DNA from: Algoriphagus terrigena DSM 22685
GTDB taxonomy: Bacteria; Bacteroidota; Bacteroidia; Cytophagales; Cyclobacteriaceae
Assembly (NCBI RefSeq): GCF_000429445.1
Contig: NZ_AUBW01000017.1
Coordinates: forward strand, 62,001-126,000
Reading direction: 5' to 3'
DNA length: 64,000 bases
The notes under the pieces: model-generated
Told to the model about the DNA's origin: nothing
The model's input: the letters and a program-made list of their open reading frames with translations, nothing else
Database searches by the model: none
In this document: positions 18,196-27,517 of the stretch, piece after piece
Layout of the letters: the number at the start of each line of letters is the position of its first letter
Position numbering within the stretch: position 1 is the stretch's first letter
Position numbers and translations under genes: made by a program

Positions 18196-19790
18196 GAAAA
18201 TTTGCAGAACTCATCGAAAAGCTGGATGCCACTAATAAAACCAGCCAGAAAGTAGCTGCTTTGGCGGGGTATTTTGCGCAAGCAGATGAAAGCGACAAAC
18301 TGGCAACGATCGCGATCCTATCCCATCGACGGCCCCCGCGTCCGGTGAATACCACCTTGCTCCGGGCTTATGCTGCCGAACTTGCGGAGATTCCCCTTTG
18401 GCTTTTTGAGGAGAGCTATCACATCGTCGGAGATCTGGCAGAGTCGATCGCGCTCGTCGTCCCAAATGATGAACATACCAGCGACAAGTCTCTGAGCGCA
18501 ATTCTCCGTGAACTCGTCCAACTGAAGTCCAAAACAGATCCCGAAAAAAAAGAATATGTCCAGCACACTTGGATGCAGCTGGACTACTATTCCCGGTTTG
18601 TATTCACCAAACTTCTGACGGGATCCTTCCGAATCGGGATCAGTCAGAAGTTGATGACCAGGGCGCTTTCGCAGGTCACATCGGTTCCAGAAGACGAACT
18701 CGCTTACCGCTTGATGGGCAACTGGAGCGCGAATGATACCACGTTTGAGGAGTTGGTCTTTGGAAGAAACGAACAGGCCTATGTCTCCAAACCTTACCCC
18801 TTTTATCTCGCCTATGCACTCGAAAACGAGATCCATGAACTGGGCGACATCTCAGATTGGGCAGCAGAGCATAAATGGGATGGGATACGCGGGCAGGTGA
18901 TTTTTAGAAAAAACGAGATATTCATCTGGTCTCGCGGAGAGGAACTTGTCACCGAAAAATATCCCGAAATCGCCGAACTGGCCAATGTTCTTCCCGAAGG
19001 AACCGTGATTGACGGCGAGATATTGGCTTTTGTCGACGACCAGGTCGGCCTGTTCAACGACCTACAAACCCGAATCGGCAGAAAAAATGTCAGCAAGGCT
19101 GTTCTGGCAAAAGTCCCGGTGATATTCAAAGCGTATGACCTCTTAGAGTTTCACGGCCAAGACATCAGAAGCCAAAGCTATCGGGAACGTCGGATTCTGC
19201 TGGAGGCTTTGGTCCAAGCAGCAAACTATCCAGTCCTCCAACTTTCGCATCAGATGAACTTCACGTCTTGGGAGGAGGTGATCACCGAGCGGGGAAGATC
19301 CAGAGAAAAGCGCAGCGAAGGATTGATGCTCAAAAAGAAATCAGCCAGCTACCAGGTGGGACGCAAAAAGGGAGATTGGTGGAAATGGAAGATCGATCCG
19401 CTCACCATCGATGCAGTGCTGACCTACGCGATGCGCGGTCATGGCAGGCGAACAAATCTCTTTACCGACTACACGTTTGGACTCTGGCATCTGAACGAAA
19501 AAGGAGAAAAGGAGCTAGTCACCTTCGCCAAAGCCTATTCCGGCCTTACCGACCAGGAGTTTGCACAGGTCGACAACATCATCAAGCGCACGACACTGGA
19601 GCGGTTTGGCCCCGTCCGCAGCGTAGAACCAACGCTGGTGTTTGAGCTGGCTTTTGAGGGGATTGCTCTATCCAACCGTCATAAAAGCGGCGTGGCCGTC
19701 CGGTTTCCCAGGATCCTGCGCTGGCGCCGGGACAAGAAAGTAGCCGACGCAAATACGCTGGATGATCTGAAGGCATTGATTCCAAAGTGA
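18192..19790 (+). CDS. ATP-dependent DNA ligase
   Basis: 532 aa. The adenylation motif EHKWDGIRG places the lysine that takes AMP at K228. DGEILAF, RSEGLMLKKKSASY and GDWWKWKIDP are the later nucleotidyltransferase motifs, and the C-terminal 120 residues form the OB fold. An N-terminal DNA-binding domain (about residues 1-200) precedes the core. It seals nicks in duplex DNA and is an accessory ligase; the main replicative NAD ligase is not in this window. It overlaps the exonuclease gene. The DEXH helicase and phosphoesterase that usually follow in this cluster are absent here. Confidence 0.93.
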   Translation: MRKFAELIEKLDATNKTSQKVAALAGYFAQADESDKLATIAILSHRRPPRPVNTTLLRAYAAELAEIPLWLFEESYHIVGDLAESIALVVPNDEHTSDKSLSAILRELVQLKSKTDPEKKEYVQHTWMQLDYYSRFVFTKLLTGSFRIGISQKLMTRALSQVTSVPEDELAYRLMGNWSANDTTFEELVFGRNEQAYVSKPYPFYLAYALENEIHELGDISDWAAEHKWDGIRGQVIFRKNEIFIWSRGEELVTEKYPEIAELANVLPEGTVIDGEILAFVDDQVGLFNDLQTRIGRKNVSKAVLAKVPVIFKAYDLLEFHGQDIRSQSYRERRILLEALVQAANYPVLQLSHQMNFTSWEEVITERGRSREKRSEGLMLKKKSASYQVGRKKGDWWKWKIDPLTIDAVLTYAMRGHGRRTNLFTDYTFGLWHLNEKGEKELVTFAKAYSGLTDQEFAQVDNIIKRTTLERFGPVRSVEPTLVFELAFEGIALSNRHKSGVAVRFPRILRWRRDKKVADANTLDDLKALIPK

Positions 19791-19803
19791 TAGCCGGCAC
19801 GCC

Positions 19804-21066
19804 TCAGCGACTCGATTCATTGATCCAGTGAAACTGCCGCTCGGCCAGGGGAAAGTGCCTTTCTAGCTTTCGCAGCACCACATGTAGCGAGTCCTGGCCC
19901 TTGGTACCATTTAAAATCATTCGATCCTCTGAAGGAAAGTCCATCGAAAATGTCGCCGCACGCCGTCCCAGACTCCTCCATACCATCTCCTTTCCCAGAC
20001 TGTCCGCCTGATAGATGAAATAGGCCCTGCCATAGTTCATGAACAGGCTGGTGTCATGGGCGGCGAGACTTCCTTGCCCGTTGTAATCAAAGATTAGATC
20101 GCGCCACCGCAGCGAGTCCGCCATGTTTTCCGGGATGGTGTCACCGTTGTTCACAAATAGCTCGACATGGTAAAACCCCGGATCCACAGGACCCACGATC
20201 ATGGTACTGCTCGTCTTCCTTTCGATAAAGGAGTTGTAGTCGTAATAGATATGTTGAACGAAATAGAGAAAAAAGAAAAGCACCTTTACACCGATTCGTA
20301 AGAATCTCTGCCACTTTTTTGGCCAAGATTTTTCATAGAAGGAAGACGGTAAAGCGACCTTGTTTTGGACAAAAAAAGCAAAAAGCCGCTCCCGCTCTTG
20401 CCAGACGAGAAATAGACTAACAATCAGTAAATGAAATGAATCGATCTTCACCGGGATATCATAGCTGAAATTCAACATGACCACGTTGGCAAAGACCCCC
20501 ACCGCCAGGATTGCACCCAAAAGTGCCGTCCTTCTCCAAAGCAACAGCAGCCCAACCAATACCTCAGCAATCCCTGAAAAGATCTGATATGGCTCGCTGT
20601 ACCCAATAAACATCCAAGAAAGACGCATGGGCAAGTAGTCACCGAGTGGCGTGGCCAACTCGCTCATCGAAGGAAAACGCATTTGTAATGCAAAGACTTT
20701 TGATATGCCATAGGAAAAAGAAACCCCGGCGAGGCTGTACCGCAAGATGAGGCAGAGCCAGTAATTCCAGTCGACGTAATTTGCCTTTCTCCTGTCTATT
20801 GCAGACCACAACAAACCACCAGTCACAGCCAAGAGCATATACGTAAAAATTGAGGCCCATGCGAAACTCGTGTCCCCTGACCCGTTTCCGATTTGGTTTA
20901 GCTGGGGACGGATGTGAAAGAAATGCTCGTTGAGGAAAATAGTCAGCGGAGCGAATATCCCCGGCAAATACTTTGCAAACGGAGCGAAATTGAGAAGGAG
21001 GTAGATAAAGACGATCCGAAAAGCGACACGGCCAAAAAGTGACCAACGAGGTGATTCTGAATGCAT
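19804..21066 (-). CDS. DoxX-like membrane protein
   Basis: 420 aa with six or more hydrophobic segments in the first 280 residues and a soluble C-terminal part of about 140 residues. SYGISKVFALQMRFPS and the stretch GIAEVLVGLLLLWRRTALLGA match the DoxX family of four-helix membrane proteins. The role of such proteins is not settled (links to thiosulfate oxidation and redox stress are known for some). It is convergent with the ligase gene, with only 13 bases between stop codons, and stands alone. Confidence 0.72.
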   Translation of the reverse strand: MHSESPRWSLFGRVAFRIVFIYLLLNFAPFAKYLPGIFAPLTIFLNEHFFHIRPQLNQIGNGSGDTSFAWASIFTYMLLAVTGGLLWSAIDRRKANYVDWNYWLCLILRYSLAGVSFSYGISKVFALQMRFPSMSELATPLGDYLPMRLSWMFIGYSEPYQIFSGIAEVLVGLLLLWRRTALLGAILAVGVFANVVMLNFSYDIPVKIDSFHLLIVSLFLVWQERERLFAFFVQNKVALPSSFYEKSWPKKWQRFLRIGVKVLFFFLYFVQHIYYDYNSFIERKTSSTMIVGPVDPGFYHVELFVNNGDTIPENMADSLRWRDLIFDYNGQGSLAAHDTSLFMNYGRAYFIYQADSLGKEMVWRSLGRRAATFSMDFPSEDRMILNGTKGQDSLHVVLRKLERHFPLAERQFHWINESSR

Positions 21067-21290
21067 GAACGAGAATGTTAGAAACCGAAAAGCTGAAAAT
21101 CAAAAAGTTTTTTCGATTTACCAACTAAAAATAAAATATTGATCTTCTGCTTCAAGAGAAGCTTGTAAGTGACTTCGAATCAAAGCGGTGAAGTCTGCCT
21201 CCAAAAAATCCAATTATTTCTAAATTGATAGGAGAGATAAAATACGGGCAGTTTGGATTATTGCTTAAATTCAAAGAAATATCCGAGAAT

Positions 21291-21863
21291 ATGGAAACAC
21301 CGCTACCTGAGAAACCGAAAGAAAAAGACAAAACTCAGCGTGACAAGCAGACCTTCTATCGAGTCGCTTTCAAAAACAACTGCAATCTGCTCCAGATCGC
21401 AGACAACAAAGCCAACATCATCATCACGATCAACTCGCTGGTGATTTCCTCTACGGTCGCAGTCTTGGGCTACGGTACAGTGTCCCAGCGGCTCGAGATT
21501 GATTCGCTGTATACCATCGGCCCCGTCCTCGTATTTCTGAGTATAATCCTGACCTCTACCATGCTGGCCGTACAGGCCGCTAAGCCTTCGATCATTGGAG
21601 CGGACAAAAAAACCGGAGAAATCGGCAAATCCAGCTTACTTTTTTTCGGCGAAAGCGCCAAGTACACCATGGATGACTACCTCGCCGAAACTCACCGCTT
21701 GCTCGGAAATAGAGCCTCAATCATGGATCAGATGTCCATTTCGCTTTACTATCAGGGAAAAGTTTTAAATAAAAAATACCGCCTCATCCGCAAGGCCTAT
21801 GAAATATTCGTGCTTGGCCTGACCGTCGGGATTTTGATCTTTGTCGGCTTTGTAGTGCTATAG
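21291..21863 (+). CDS. Pycsar-type membrane effector (PycTM-like, DUF5706)
   Basis: 190 aa from the ATG at 21291; an upstream in-frame TTG at 21225 is less likely. The soluble start is followed by the family motif FKNNCNLLQIADNKANIIIT at about residues 26-45, then hydrophobic segments at about 41-62, 73-95 and 170-190. It resembles the transmembrane effector of Pycsar anti-phage systems, where cyclic pyrimidine nucleotides trigger membrane damage. No cyclase or HD partner lies next to it; the next gene is a histidine kinase. It may therefore be a stand-alone family member with another role. The family call rests on motif recognition. Confidence 0.7.
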   Translation: METPLPEKPKEKDKTQRDKQTFYRVAFKNNCNLLQIADNKANIIITINSLVISSTVAVLGYGTVSQRLEIDSLYTIGPVLVFLSIILTSTMLAVQAAKPSIIGADKKTGEIGKSSLLFFGESAKYTMDDYLAETHRLLGNRASIMDQMSISLYYQGKVLNKKYRLIRKAYEIFVLGLTVGILIFVGFVVL

Positions 21864-22004
21864 ATCTGATTTCTTTCTTCGGATTTCTCCTCTGGAAAAA
21901 AAGCCTGGGTGAGCCCTAAACCGAATAATCGCATTAAAACGCTCGCTTTTGCCAAATAACCAGCAGATTTCAAACCCGGCAAAACTTGGATTTTGGGTTG
22001 AAGA

Positions 22005-23984
22005 ATGCATATTTACTCCATCCCCAATTTCCACCCGACGATTGCCCTGATGCTGCTTGCTTTACTATCCTTCTGGACTGGCCTACAATCCCCACAAACT
22101 TTTCCTGACAGTATCCGAAACGTGATCGCTACCACAGAAAGCGACTCGACCAAGGCTGTGCTTTATCTTGATCTGGCAAAGCACTACTACGGCTTCGAGC
22201 AGGACACAGCGATCCTTTACGCCCAGACCTCTATCCAACTGGCCGAACGCCTGGGACTGGAGAAGATCAAAGGGAATGCCCTCAACATCATGGGCGTGGC
22301 TCAGTTGATCAGTTCAGACTATGAAGAAGCTCTCAAAACGCACCTCAAAGCTCTCAAGATCCGCCAGAGTCTTCAAGACTCGACGGGAATGCTGGAGTCC
22401 AACCTGAACATCGGCAACGTCTACTACCGAAATGGAGAAATGGGCAAAGCGGCCGGTATGTATGAGACCGCGCTCATCTTTGGCATTGCCACCAAAAATC
22501 TGAGAGGCCAGTCGATGATCTACAACAACCTCGGCAATTACTACAAAGATCTTTGGTCCCAAACACAGAAAAAAGAAGATCTCGAAGAAGCCCTCAACTA
22601 CCTGCATGAGTCGCTCCGCATCAAAGAAGAACTCAAGGACTACAACGGGCTGGTGAAGACGCTCACCCAGCTCTCGCAGCTGAGCCTGGACGATCGGGAG
22701 ATGGCAAAGGGCTATCTCGTCAGGGCACTTTCCATCGCCGATGCGAGTCAGGATACCGAAAACAAACTGGCCGTACTCCACGAACTCTCCAACTACTACC
22801 TGACGGAAAAAAACTTTGCGCTGGCGGAAGAATACGCCCTACAGGCCTACCGCACAGCCAAAGTCGCCGGATCGCATTTTTACATTTCCATAAGCTCCGA
22901 ATATCTGATCGAAGCCGCCCTGGGTCAAAATAACTTCAAAAAAGCCTACGACTACCTCGTGGTGAAGAATGAAGCCGACAAAGCCGTATTTAACGACAAC
23001 CGTCAAAAAATCCGCGAAGAACTCCTGATCCAATATGAGTCAGAAAAAAAAGAACTCGAAAACCAGCGTCTCATCCAAGAGCAAGAATACCTTGACCTCT
23101 CACTCCAGCGGCGAAATGAACTGTTGCTAGGAACAGGCATCCTGTTGGCAGTACTGGGAGCTTTATTTTGGATTCAGAAGCGAAATCACCGCGCGCTCAG
23201 ACTGGCGCACAACCAACTGGAGGAGGCTCACTTATTGGCGACCAACCAAAACACGCAGATCATCGAGCAAGCGGATCGGCTGCACACCACCAATCTGGAG
23301 TTGACGGAGGCCAACCGGTTTCGGGACAAAATTTTCTCGGTGATCTCACACGACCTCAGGGCGCCTTTTTCCTCGCTGCACAGCATTATTCAGCTTTGGG
23401 ATAAAAAAATCCTCTCTGAGGAGGAGCTTTTTGAGGTAATGCCGCTGGTTGCCAGAGAGACGAACTCGCTGTCGCTAATGCTGAACAACCTCCTCATGTG
23501 GGCGCACTCCCAGCTGGGCTCTGACAAGGTCCAGCTGACCACGTTTGATCTCGGCGCATTGGTCGAAGAGAGCACCAGCCTGCTAAAGTCTCAGGCCAGC
23601 CAAAAAAACCTAAATCTAAGCCAGGAATTCAAGACAGGAATGATGGTGAATTCCGACAGGGAGCGGTTGAGTTTTATCGTCAGAAACATCCTGATGAACG
23701 CGATCAAGTTCACCCCTTCCGAAGGAAAAATTACCGTGGACTATCCCACCGACAGCGAAATAAGGATCACGGACACCGGAACAGGAATGCCTCAGGAGAT
23801 GATATCCAAGCTATTTTCCGATCGGGTAAGCTCGCAAAAGGGAACCGAAGGCGAATCCGGAACCGGCATCGGCCTGATGCTCAGCCGGGAGTTTGCCGAG
23901 AGTATCGGTGCCAAAATACTGGCCGAAAGCGAAGTCGGAACGGGGACTACGTTCAGAATCCTGTTGGGAAAAACAGAAAGCTGA
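22005..23984 (+). CDS. Sensor histidine kinase with periplasmic TPR repeats
   Basis: 659 aa. A signal peptide or first membrane segment (residues 13-28) leads into about six tetratricopeptide repeats (about 40-360), then one membrane helix (ELLLGTGILLAVLGALFWI, about 370-390), a coiled coil, a HisKA domain with the phospho-acceptor H449 in ISHDLRAPF, and a HATPase domain (DTGTGMP, GTGIGLML). The TPR part faces the periplasm and probably senses a protein or peptide. This layout is common in Bacteroidota. No response regulator gene is adjacent, so it is an orphan kinase. Confidence 0.9.
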   Translation: MHIYSIPNFHPTIALMLLALLSFWTGLQSPQTFPDSIRNVIATTESDSTKAVLYLDLAKHYYGFEQDTAILYAQTSIQLAERLGLEKIKGNALNIMGVAQLISSDYEEALKTHLKALKIRQSLQDSTGMLESNLNIGNVYYRNGEMGKAAGMYETALIFGIATKNLRGQSMIYNNLGNYYKDLWSQTQKKEDLEEALNYLHESLRIKEELKDYNGLVKTLTQLSQLSLDDREMAKGYLVRALSIADASQDTENKLAVLHELSNYYLTEKNFALAEEYALQAYRTAKVAGSHFYISISSEYLIEAALGQNNFKKAYDYLVVKNEADKAVFNDNRQKIREELLIQYESEKKELENQRLIQEQEYLDLSLQRRNELLLGTGILLAVLGALFWIQKRNHRALRLAHNQLEEAHLLATNQNTQIIEQADRLHTTNLELTEANRFRDKIFSVISHDLRAPFSSLHSIIQLWDKKILSEEELFEVMPLVARETNSLSLMLNNLLMWAHSQLGSDKVQLTTFDLGALVEESTSLLKSQASQKNLNLSQEFKTGMMVNSDRERLSFIVRNILMNAIKFTPSEGKITVDYPTDSEIRITDTGTGMPQEMISKLFSDRVSSQKGTEGESGTGIGLMLSREFAESIGAKILAESEVGTGTTFRILLGKTES

Positions 23985-24071
23985 AATCCAAACATTGAAG
24001 TTGGCGAGACCTGAGATTGTTGCCACAAAGCGTGTTCGCACTCAGGTCGGCGTTGCAGAACATCTATCCAC

Positions 24072-24101
24072 AAAAAAACCGCGAGTAAGAACACCCGCGG
24101 T
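24072..24101 (-). terminator. Terminator of the SIMPL gene
   Basis: ACCGCG (24078-24083) pairs with CGCGGT (24096-24101), and the A run to the left gives a U tract on the minus strand. Confidence 0.6.
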
Positions 24102-24141
24102 CGTTTATCCAGAATCCTGCTAAAATAAATCAGATCCCTTT

Positions 24142-24837
24142 TTAATAAGTGTACTTCACAAATACGCGCTTGGTCAGAGACTGCTCGTCGGTCTCCACCA
24201 GCATATCGGCCGACTCCGCCGTTGCTACTTTGGCATTAGCCCGGTACATCGGCTGAGGATTGAAGTTTTGCTCCATAGTCACGTTAAATACCCGAAGTCC
24301 TTTCAGATTCAGCGTGGTCCCGATCAGATTCGCTCTAGCTTCTGCATCCTTCAAAGCTTCCGTCAGCAACGTGTTTTCAAGAGATTTGCGAGTCGCCTCT
24401 GATATACCAAAACCCAGATGATAGCTCATGTCGCCGGCACCTTGGATCGCGTCCACGATCTTCTGAAGGTCCTCATTCGTAGCAGAAGTAACAATGCGCA
24501 AGCTCTGACGGGCCACATAGCCGCTGTCTTTTTGAGTTCCTGTACGATAGATGCGGTTAACGTCTACAGAGTAATTGTCAGCTACGAGTTTGTAGTCTTT
24601 TATTCTTCCTTTTTTCAGGGCATCTGCTAGGTTTTCGGTCTTTTTGTTCAGGACATTGACTGCATCGTCGACCTTCATCGCCTTTTCTTCGAGGGAGATT
24701 GAGAATATCGCTTCATCAGGAGCGACCTTCTTTTCGGCATAGCCCTCGACCTCGATCAGAGGGATTTGTTGGATTTGCTGGGCAAAAAGCGGTGAAGCCA
24801 AAGCTAATGCGAGAGTTAAAGTCAGGAGTCTTTTCAT
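24142..24837 (-). CDS. SIMPL-domain (DUF541) periplasmic protein
   Basis: 231 aa with a signal peptide (LTLALALASPLFAQQ). The mature part carries VEGYAEKKVAPDEAIFSI at its start and LKDAEARANLIGTTL near residue 160, which are typical of SIMPL/DUF541 proteins such as BP26/OMP28 and YggE. They form oligomeric periplasmic or outer membrane structures of unclear role; YggE is linked to oxidative stress. It is a single gene between a histidine kinase and a radical SAM gene. Confidence 0.88.
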   Translation of the reverse strand: MKRLLTLTLALALASPLFAQQIQQIPLIEVEGYAEKKVAPDEAIFSISLEEKAMKVDDAVNVLNKKTENLADALKKGRIKDYKLVADNYSVDVNRIYRTGTQKDSGYVARQSLRIVTSATNEDLQKIVDAIQGAGDMSYHLGFGISEATRKSLENTLLTEALKDAEARANLIGTTLNLKGLRVFNVTMEQNFNPQPMYRANAKVATAESADMLVETDEQSLTKRVFVKYTY

Positions 24838-25063
24838 TGTGGTTTTAGTTTAATTCCATGAATACTTTGTCAAAAGACGCACCAAAAATAGAGATGCTAC
24901 AGAAAGCTCTACTTTCCTTCAATGAATTTAGGAAAATTAAGAAAGAGGGGGACGTCTGAGGTTGGAAGTTGGACGGTCTTGAATTCGGAGGAATTGTTCG
25001 TACTACCCGAGTGAGCTAGCAGCTGCGCTGCGCACGGCAATCGCAGATCAAAAATCAGAAAGT

Positions 25064-27259
25064 CTAAAACACCAATAACCCATGTTCCCGCAGGATTTCC
25101 CAAACTTCGGATTCCAGCATTTCGTCAAACTCTCCAAGTTCCGCCTCGTAGTTTTCGCGGATGGTTTTCAGCGTGTTAAGGCTTTCTTCGTAGCTGACTT
25201 TCGCCAGCAACCAGCACACCCACTCTCCAAGCTCTAGCGGTAGTTCGATCGCAAAATCCTCCTTTTTCCCGGAAAATATCACATCACAAAGCTCCGGATC
25301 CGTCTCCATCAGTTCGGGTTGGGAACCGATCCAGACGATGCGATTCTGATCCTTGTAGGCCAGTCCCACCTCACTCTGAATCTGCCTCTCGATGTATTTC
25401 TTGGGGATCGAAGTTGGCGGCACTTTGGTTTCAAACCAGTTTTTCAACGGAATCTCAAATCCAACTCCGTGCATGTAGTTAAAGAGCGACTTTCGCAGCC
25501 CTTCGGAAAAAAGCCCATGGTCGACTCCCACAGGATCGTCAAAGTCCAGCTCGTTGTTGGCAAAAGATCCGTCGGAAAGATCGGTTCTCCTGACACCAAA
25601 AGCCTTCGGATCCAAGCCCACCGGACTGTGCGCGGTCATCGCAAAGCGGTGCCAAAAACCCGATTGCAGCACACCTGCTTCAAAAAGCTGCCTCACCATC
25701 TCCATGGAATCCAACGTCTCCTGGGCGGTCTGAGACGGATAGCCGTACATCAGATACGCGTGAACCATGATGCCCGCTTGGGTAAAATGATTGGCCACTT
25801 GGGCAACCTGCGCCACAGTCACGCCCTTCTTGATCAACGCCAAAAGCCGGTCAGAGGCAACCTCAAGTCCTCCTGAAACCGCGATACAGCCCGACGCCCG
25901 AAGCAGTCGACACAAGTCAGCCGTAAAGCTGCTTTCGAATCGGATATTCGTCCACCAGACCACCACCAATCCGCGGCGCAAAATCTCGATCGCCAAGTCG
26001 CGCATTAGGGCCGGCGGCGCAGCTTCGTCCACGAAATGAAATCCGTTCGTGCCGGTCTGAGCCATGATCTCCTCGATCCGGTCGCACAAGATGGTGGCGT
26101 TGATCGGTTCGTAGCGGCCGATATAGTCCAACGAAATGTCGCAGAAGGTGCATTTTCCCCAATAGCAGCCGTGGGCCAGAGTTAACTTATTCCACCGTCC
26201 ATCGCTCCACAGCCTATGCATCGGATTGGCTACTTCGATCACTGAGAGGTAGTCCCGCAGCCTAAGATCGCTGTAGTCCGGCGTCCCGACTTCCCTCTGA
26301 GGCAGATCCCTGACCGCAGAATTATTCAAAAACTTCACCTGCCCATCGATCCTCACAAAGGTCCTCTTCAGTTCGGAAACAGGGATCTTCCCGTCAAGAT
26401 GTTCCAACAGCAAGCGAACCGGTGCTTCTCCGTCGTCCAGCGTAATGAAGTCGACATAGTCAAAAACCCGCGGATCTTTCAGAGATCGAAGTTCCGTATT
26501 CGGGTAGCCTCCACCCATCCAGCGGGCTATTGTCGGATGATTTTGTTTCAAATATTGTCCACACTTGAGCGCGCCGTAGAGATTGCCGGGAAAGGGAACC
26601 GAAAAAGCAACTGATTCGGGCTGATAGGTCTGGATTTTCTCCTCCAATGTCTCCAGCAGAATCGAATCAATCAGGCTCAAAGGCTGGTTCAGGGCCTCTT
26701 TCATCTCGTCAAAACTCAGTGCTGACATCCCCAGCCGCTCGGCATAGCGGCTAAATCCGAAATGTGGATCCACCGCCTCGGTGATCAAGTCGCCGATATC
26801 TTCGAGGTAAAGTGTAGCCAGGTATCGGGCTTTGTCACGAACTCCCAGCGATCCAAACGCCCATTCCATATCATCCAACTGCTCAAAGCGTCCCGCTTCG
26901 GGAAGAAAATCTCCTTCCGAAATGTGGTAAGCCAGTGTCGGATTTTTGTCCTGAAGAAAATCAATCACCGTCCCGATGGTCTGGAGGTAGGCAGCTTTCA
27001 TCCGCAGGATCCGGGCAGCGTTCTCGGAGAGTTCATCCACCTTTTGTCCAGCGATCTCAAAAACCTTTGTCAATCCTTTTTTGGAGAAAAGCTTCAGGAT
27101 CACCTCGATTCCCAAATCCGCTTGGTTGGACTCTACCTGGAGGGTGTTCAAAAAACCTTTCAGGTAAGCCGTCGCCGGATAGGGCGTATTGAGCTGGGTA
27201 AATGGCGGGGTGACAAAAAGTACTTTTGTGGACAAGGGCTTGGGAGTTGAACAGGCCAA
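25064..27259 (-). CDS. B12-binding-domain radical SAM protein
   Basis: About 731 aa. The N-terminal KVLFVTPPF and the segment VAFSVPFPGNLYGALKCGQYLK suggest a cobalamin-binding Rossmann fold (roughly residues 10-300). The radical SAM cluster motif GCYWGKCTFC follows, with cysteines at about 365, 370 and 373: spacing CX4CX2C rather than the usual CX3CX2C. GLEVASDRLL and YLMYGYPSQT fit the rest of the barrel. No ATG lies near the start; TTG at 27259 or TTG at 27238 is likely. The reaction is unknown; relatives include methyltransferases and methylthiotransferases. It is monocistronic. Confidence 0.82.
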   Translation of the reverse strand: MACSTPKPLSTKVLFVTPPFTQLNTPYPATAYLKGFLNTLQVESNQADLGIEVILKLFSKKGLTKVFEIAGQKVDELSENAARILRMKAAYLQTIGTVIDFLQDKNPTLAYHISEGDFLPEAGRFEQLDDMEWAFGSLGVRDKARYLATLYLEDIGDLITEAVDPHFGFSRYAERLGMSALSFDEMKEALNQPLSLIDSILLETLEEKIQTYQPESVAFSVPFPGNLYGALKCGQYLKQNHPTIARWMGGGYPNTELRSLKDPRVFDYVDFITLDDGEAPVRLLLEHLDGKIPVSELKRTFVRIDGQVKFLNNSAVRDLPQREVGTPDYSDLRLRDYLSVIEVANPMHRLWSDGRWNKLTLAHGCYWGKCTFCDISLDYIGRYEPINATILCDRIEEIMAQTGTNGFHFVDEAAPPALMRDLAIEILRRGLVVVWWTNIRFESSFTADLCRLLRASGCIAVSGGLEVASDRLLALIKKGVTVAQVAQVANHFTQAGIMVHAYLMYGYPSQTAQETLDSMEMVRQLFEAGVLQSGFWHRFAMTAHSPVGLDPKAFGVRRTDLSDGSFANNELDFDDPVGVDHGLFSEGLRKSLFNYMHGVGFEIPLKNWFETKVPPTSIPKKYIERQIQSEVGLAYKDQNRIVWIGSQPELMETDPELCDVIFSGKKEDFAIELPLELGEWVCWLLAKVSYEESLNTLKTIRENYEAELGEFDEMLESEVWEILREHGLLVF

Positions 27260-27265
27260 AGGTCG

Positions 27266-27450
27266 GAAAAATAATTCACCGCAATGACGCTGAGGGCGCG
27301 GAAGATTATGTTTGGTTAACAGTCGGGTGTTGAGACCTCAGTCGACTGTGCTCTGCTAATTCTCTAGAATAAACACGGGTAGTTGAAAAATCTAAAAAAT
27401 CTCTCTGCAGTCTTTGCGACTCTGCGGTGAAAATCTTTGTGCTCTCTCCG
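27266..27450. repeat. Inverted pair of intergenic repeat sequences
   Basis: On the plus strand 27401-27450 reads GCGACTCTGCGGTGAAAA within a longer unit, and on the minus strand 27266-27301 reads GCGTCATTGCGGTGAATT. The two are similar and inverted, facing each other across about 100 bases. Similar TGCGACTCTGCGGTGAAA-like text is a known type of dispersed intergenic sequence in many genomes (recollection). It sits between the divergent starts of the radical SAM and DUF1456 genes. Confidence 0.45.
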
Positions 27451-27517
27451 ATTTTCCCGGTGGCATCAGTGGTGAAAAATCAATCTCCTCTCGAGTAAAA
27501 AAACGATCTTTGCTCCC

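Noticed and set aside
21291..23984. Complete Pycsar anti-phage system
   Set aside because: No nucleotide cyclase lies near the effector-like gene; the neighbour is an ordinary TPR histidine kinase.
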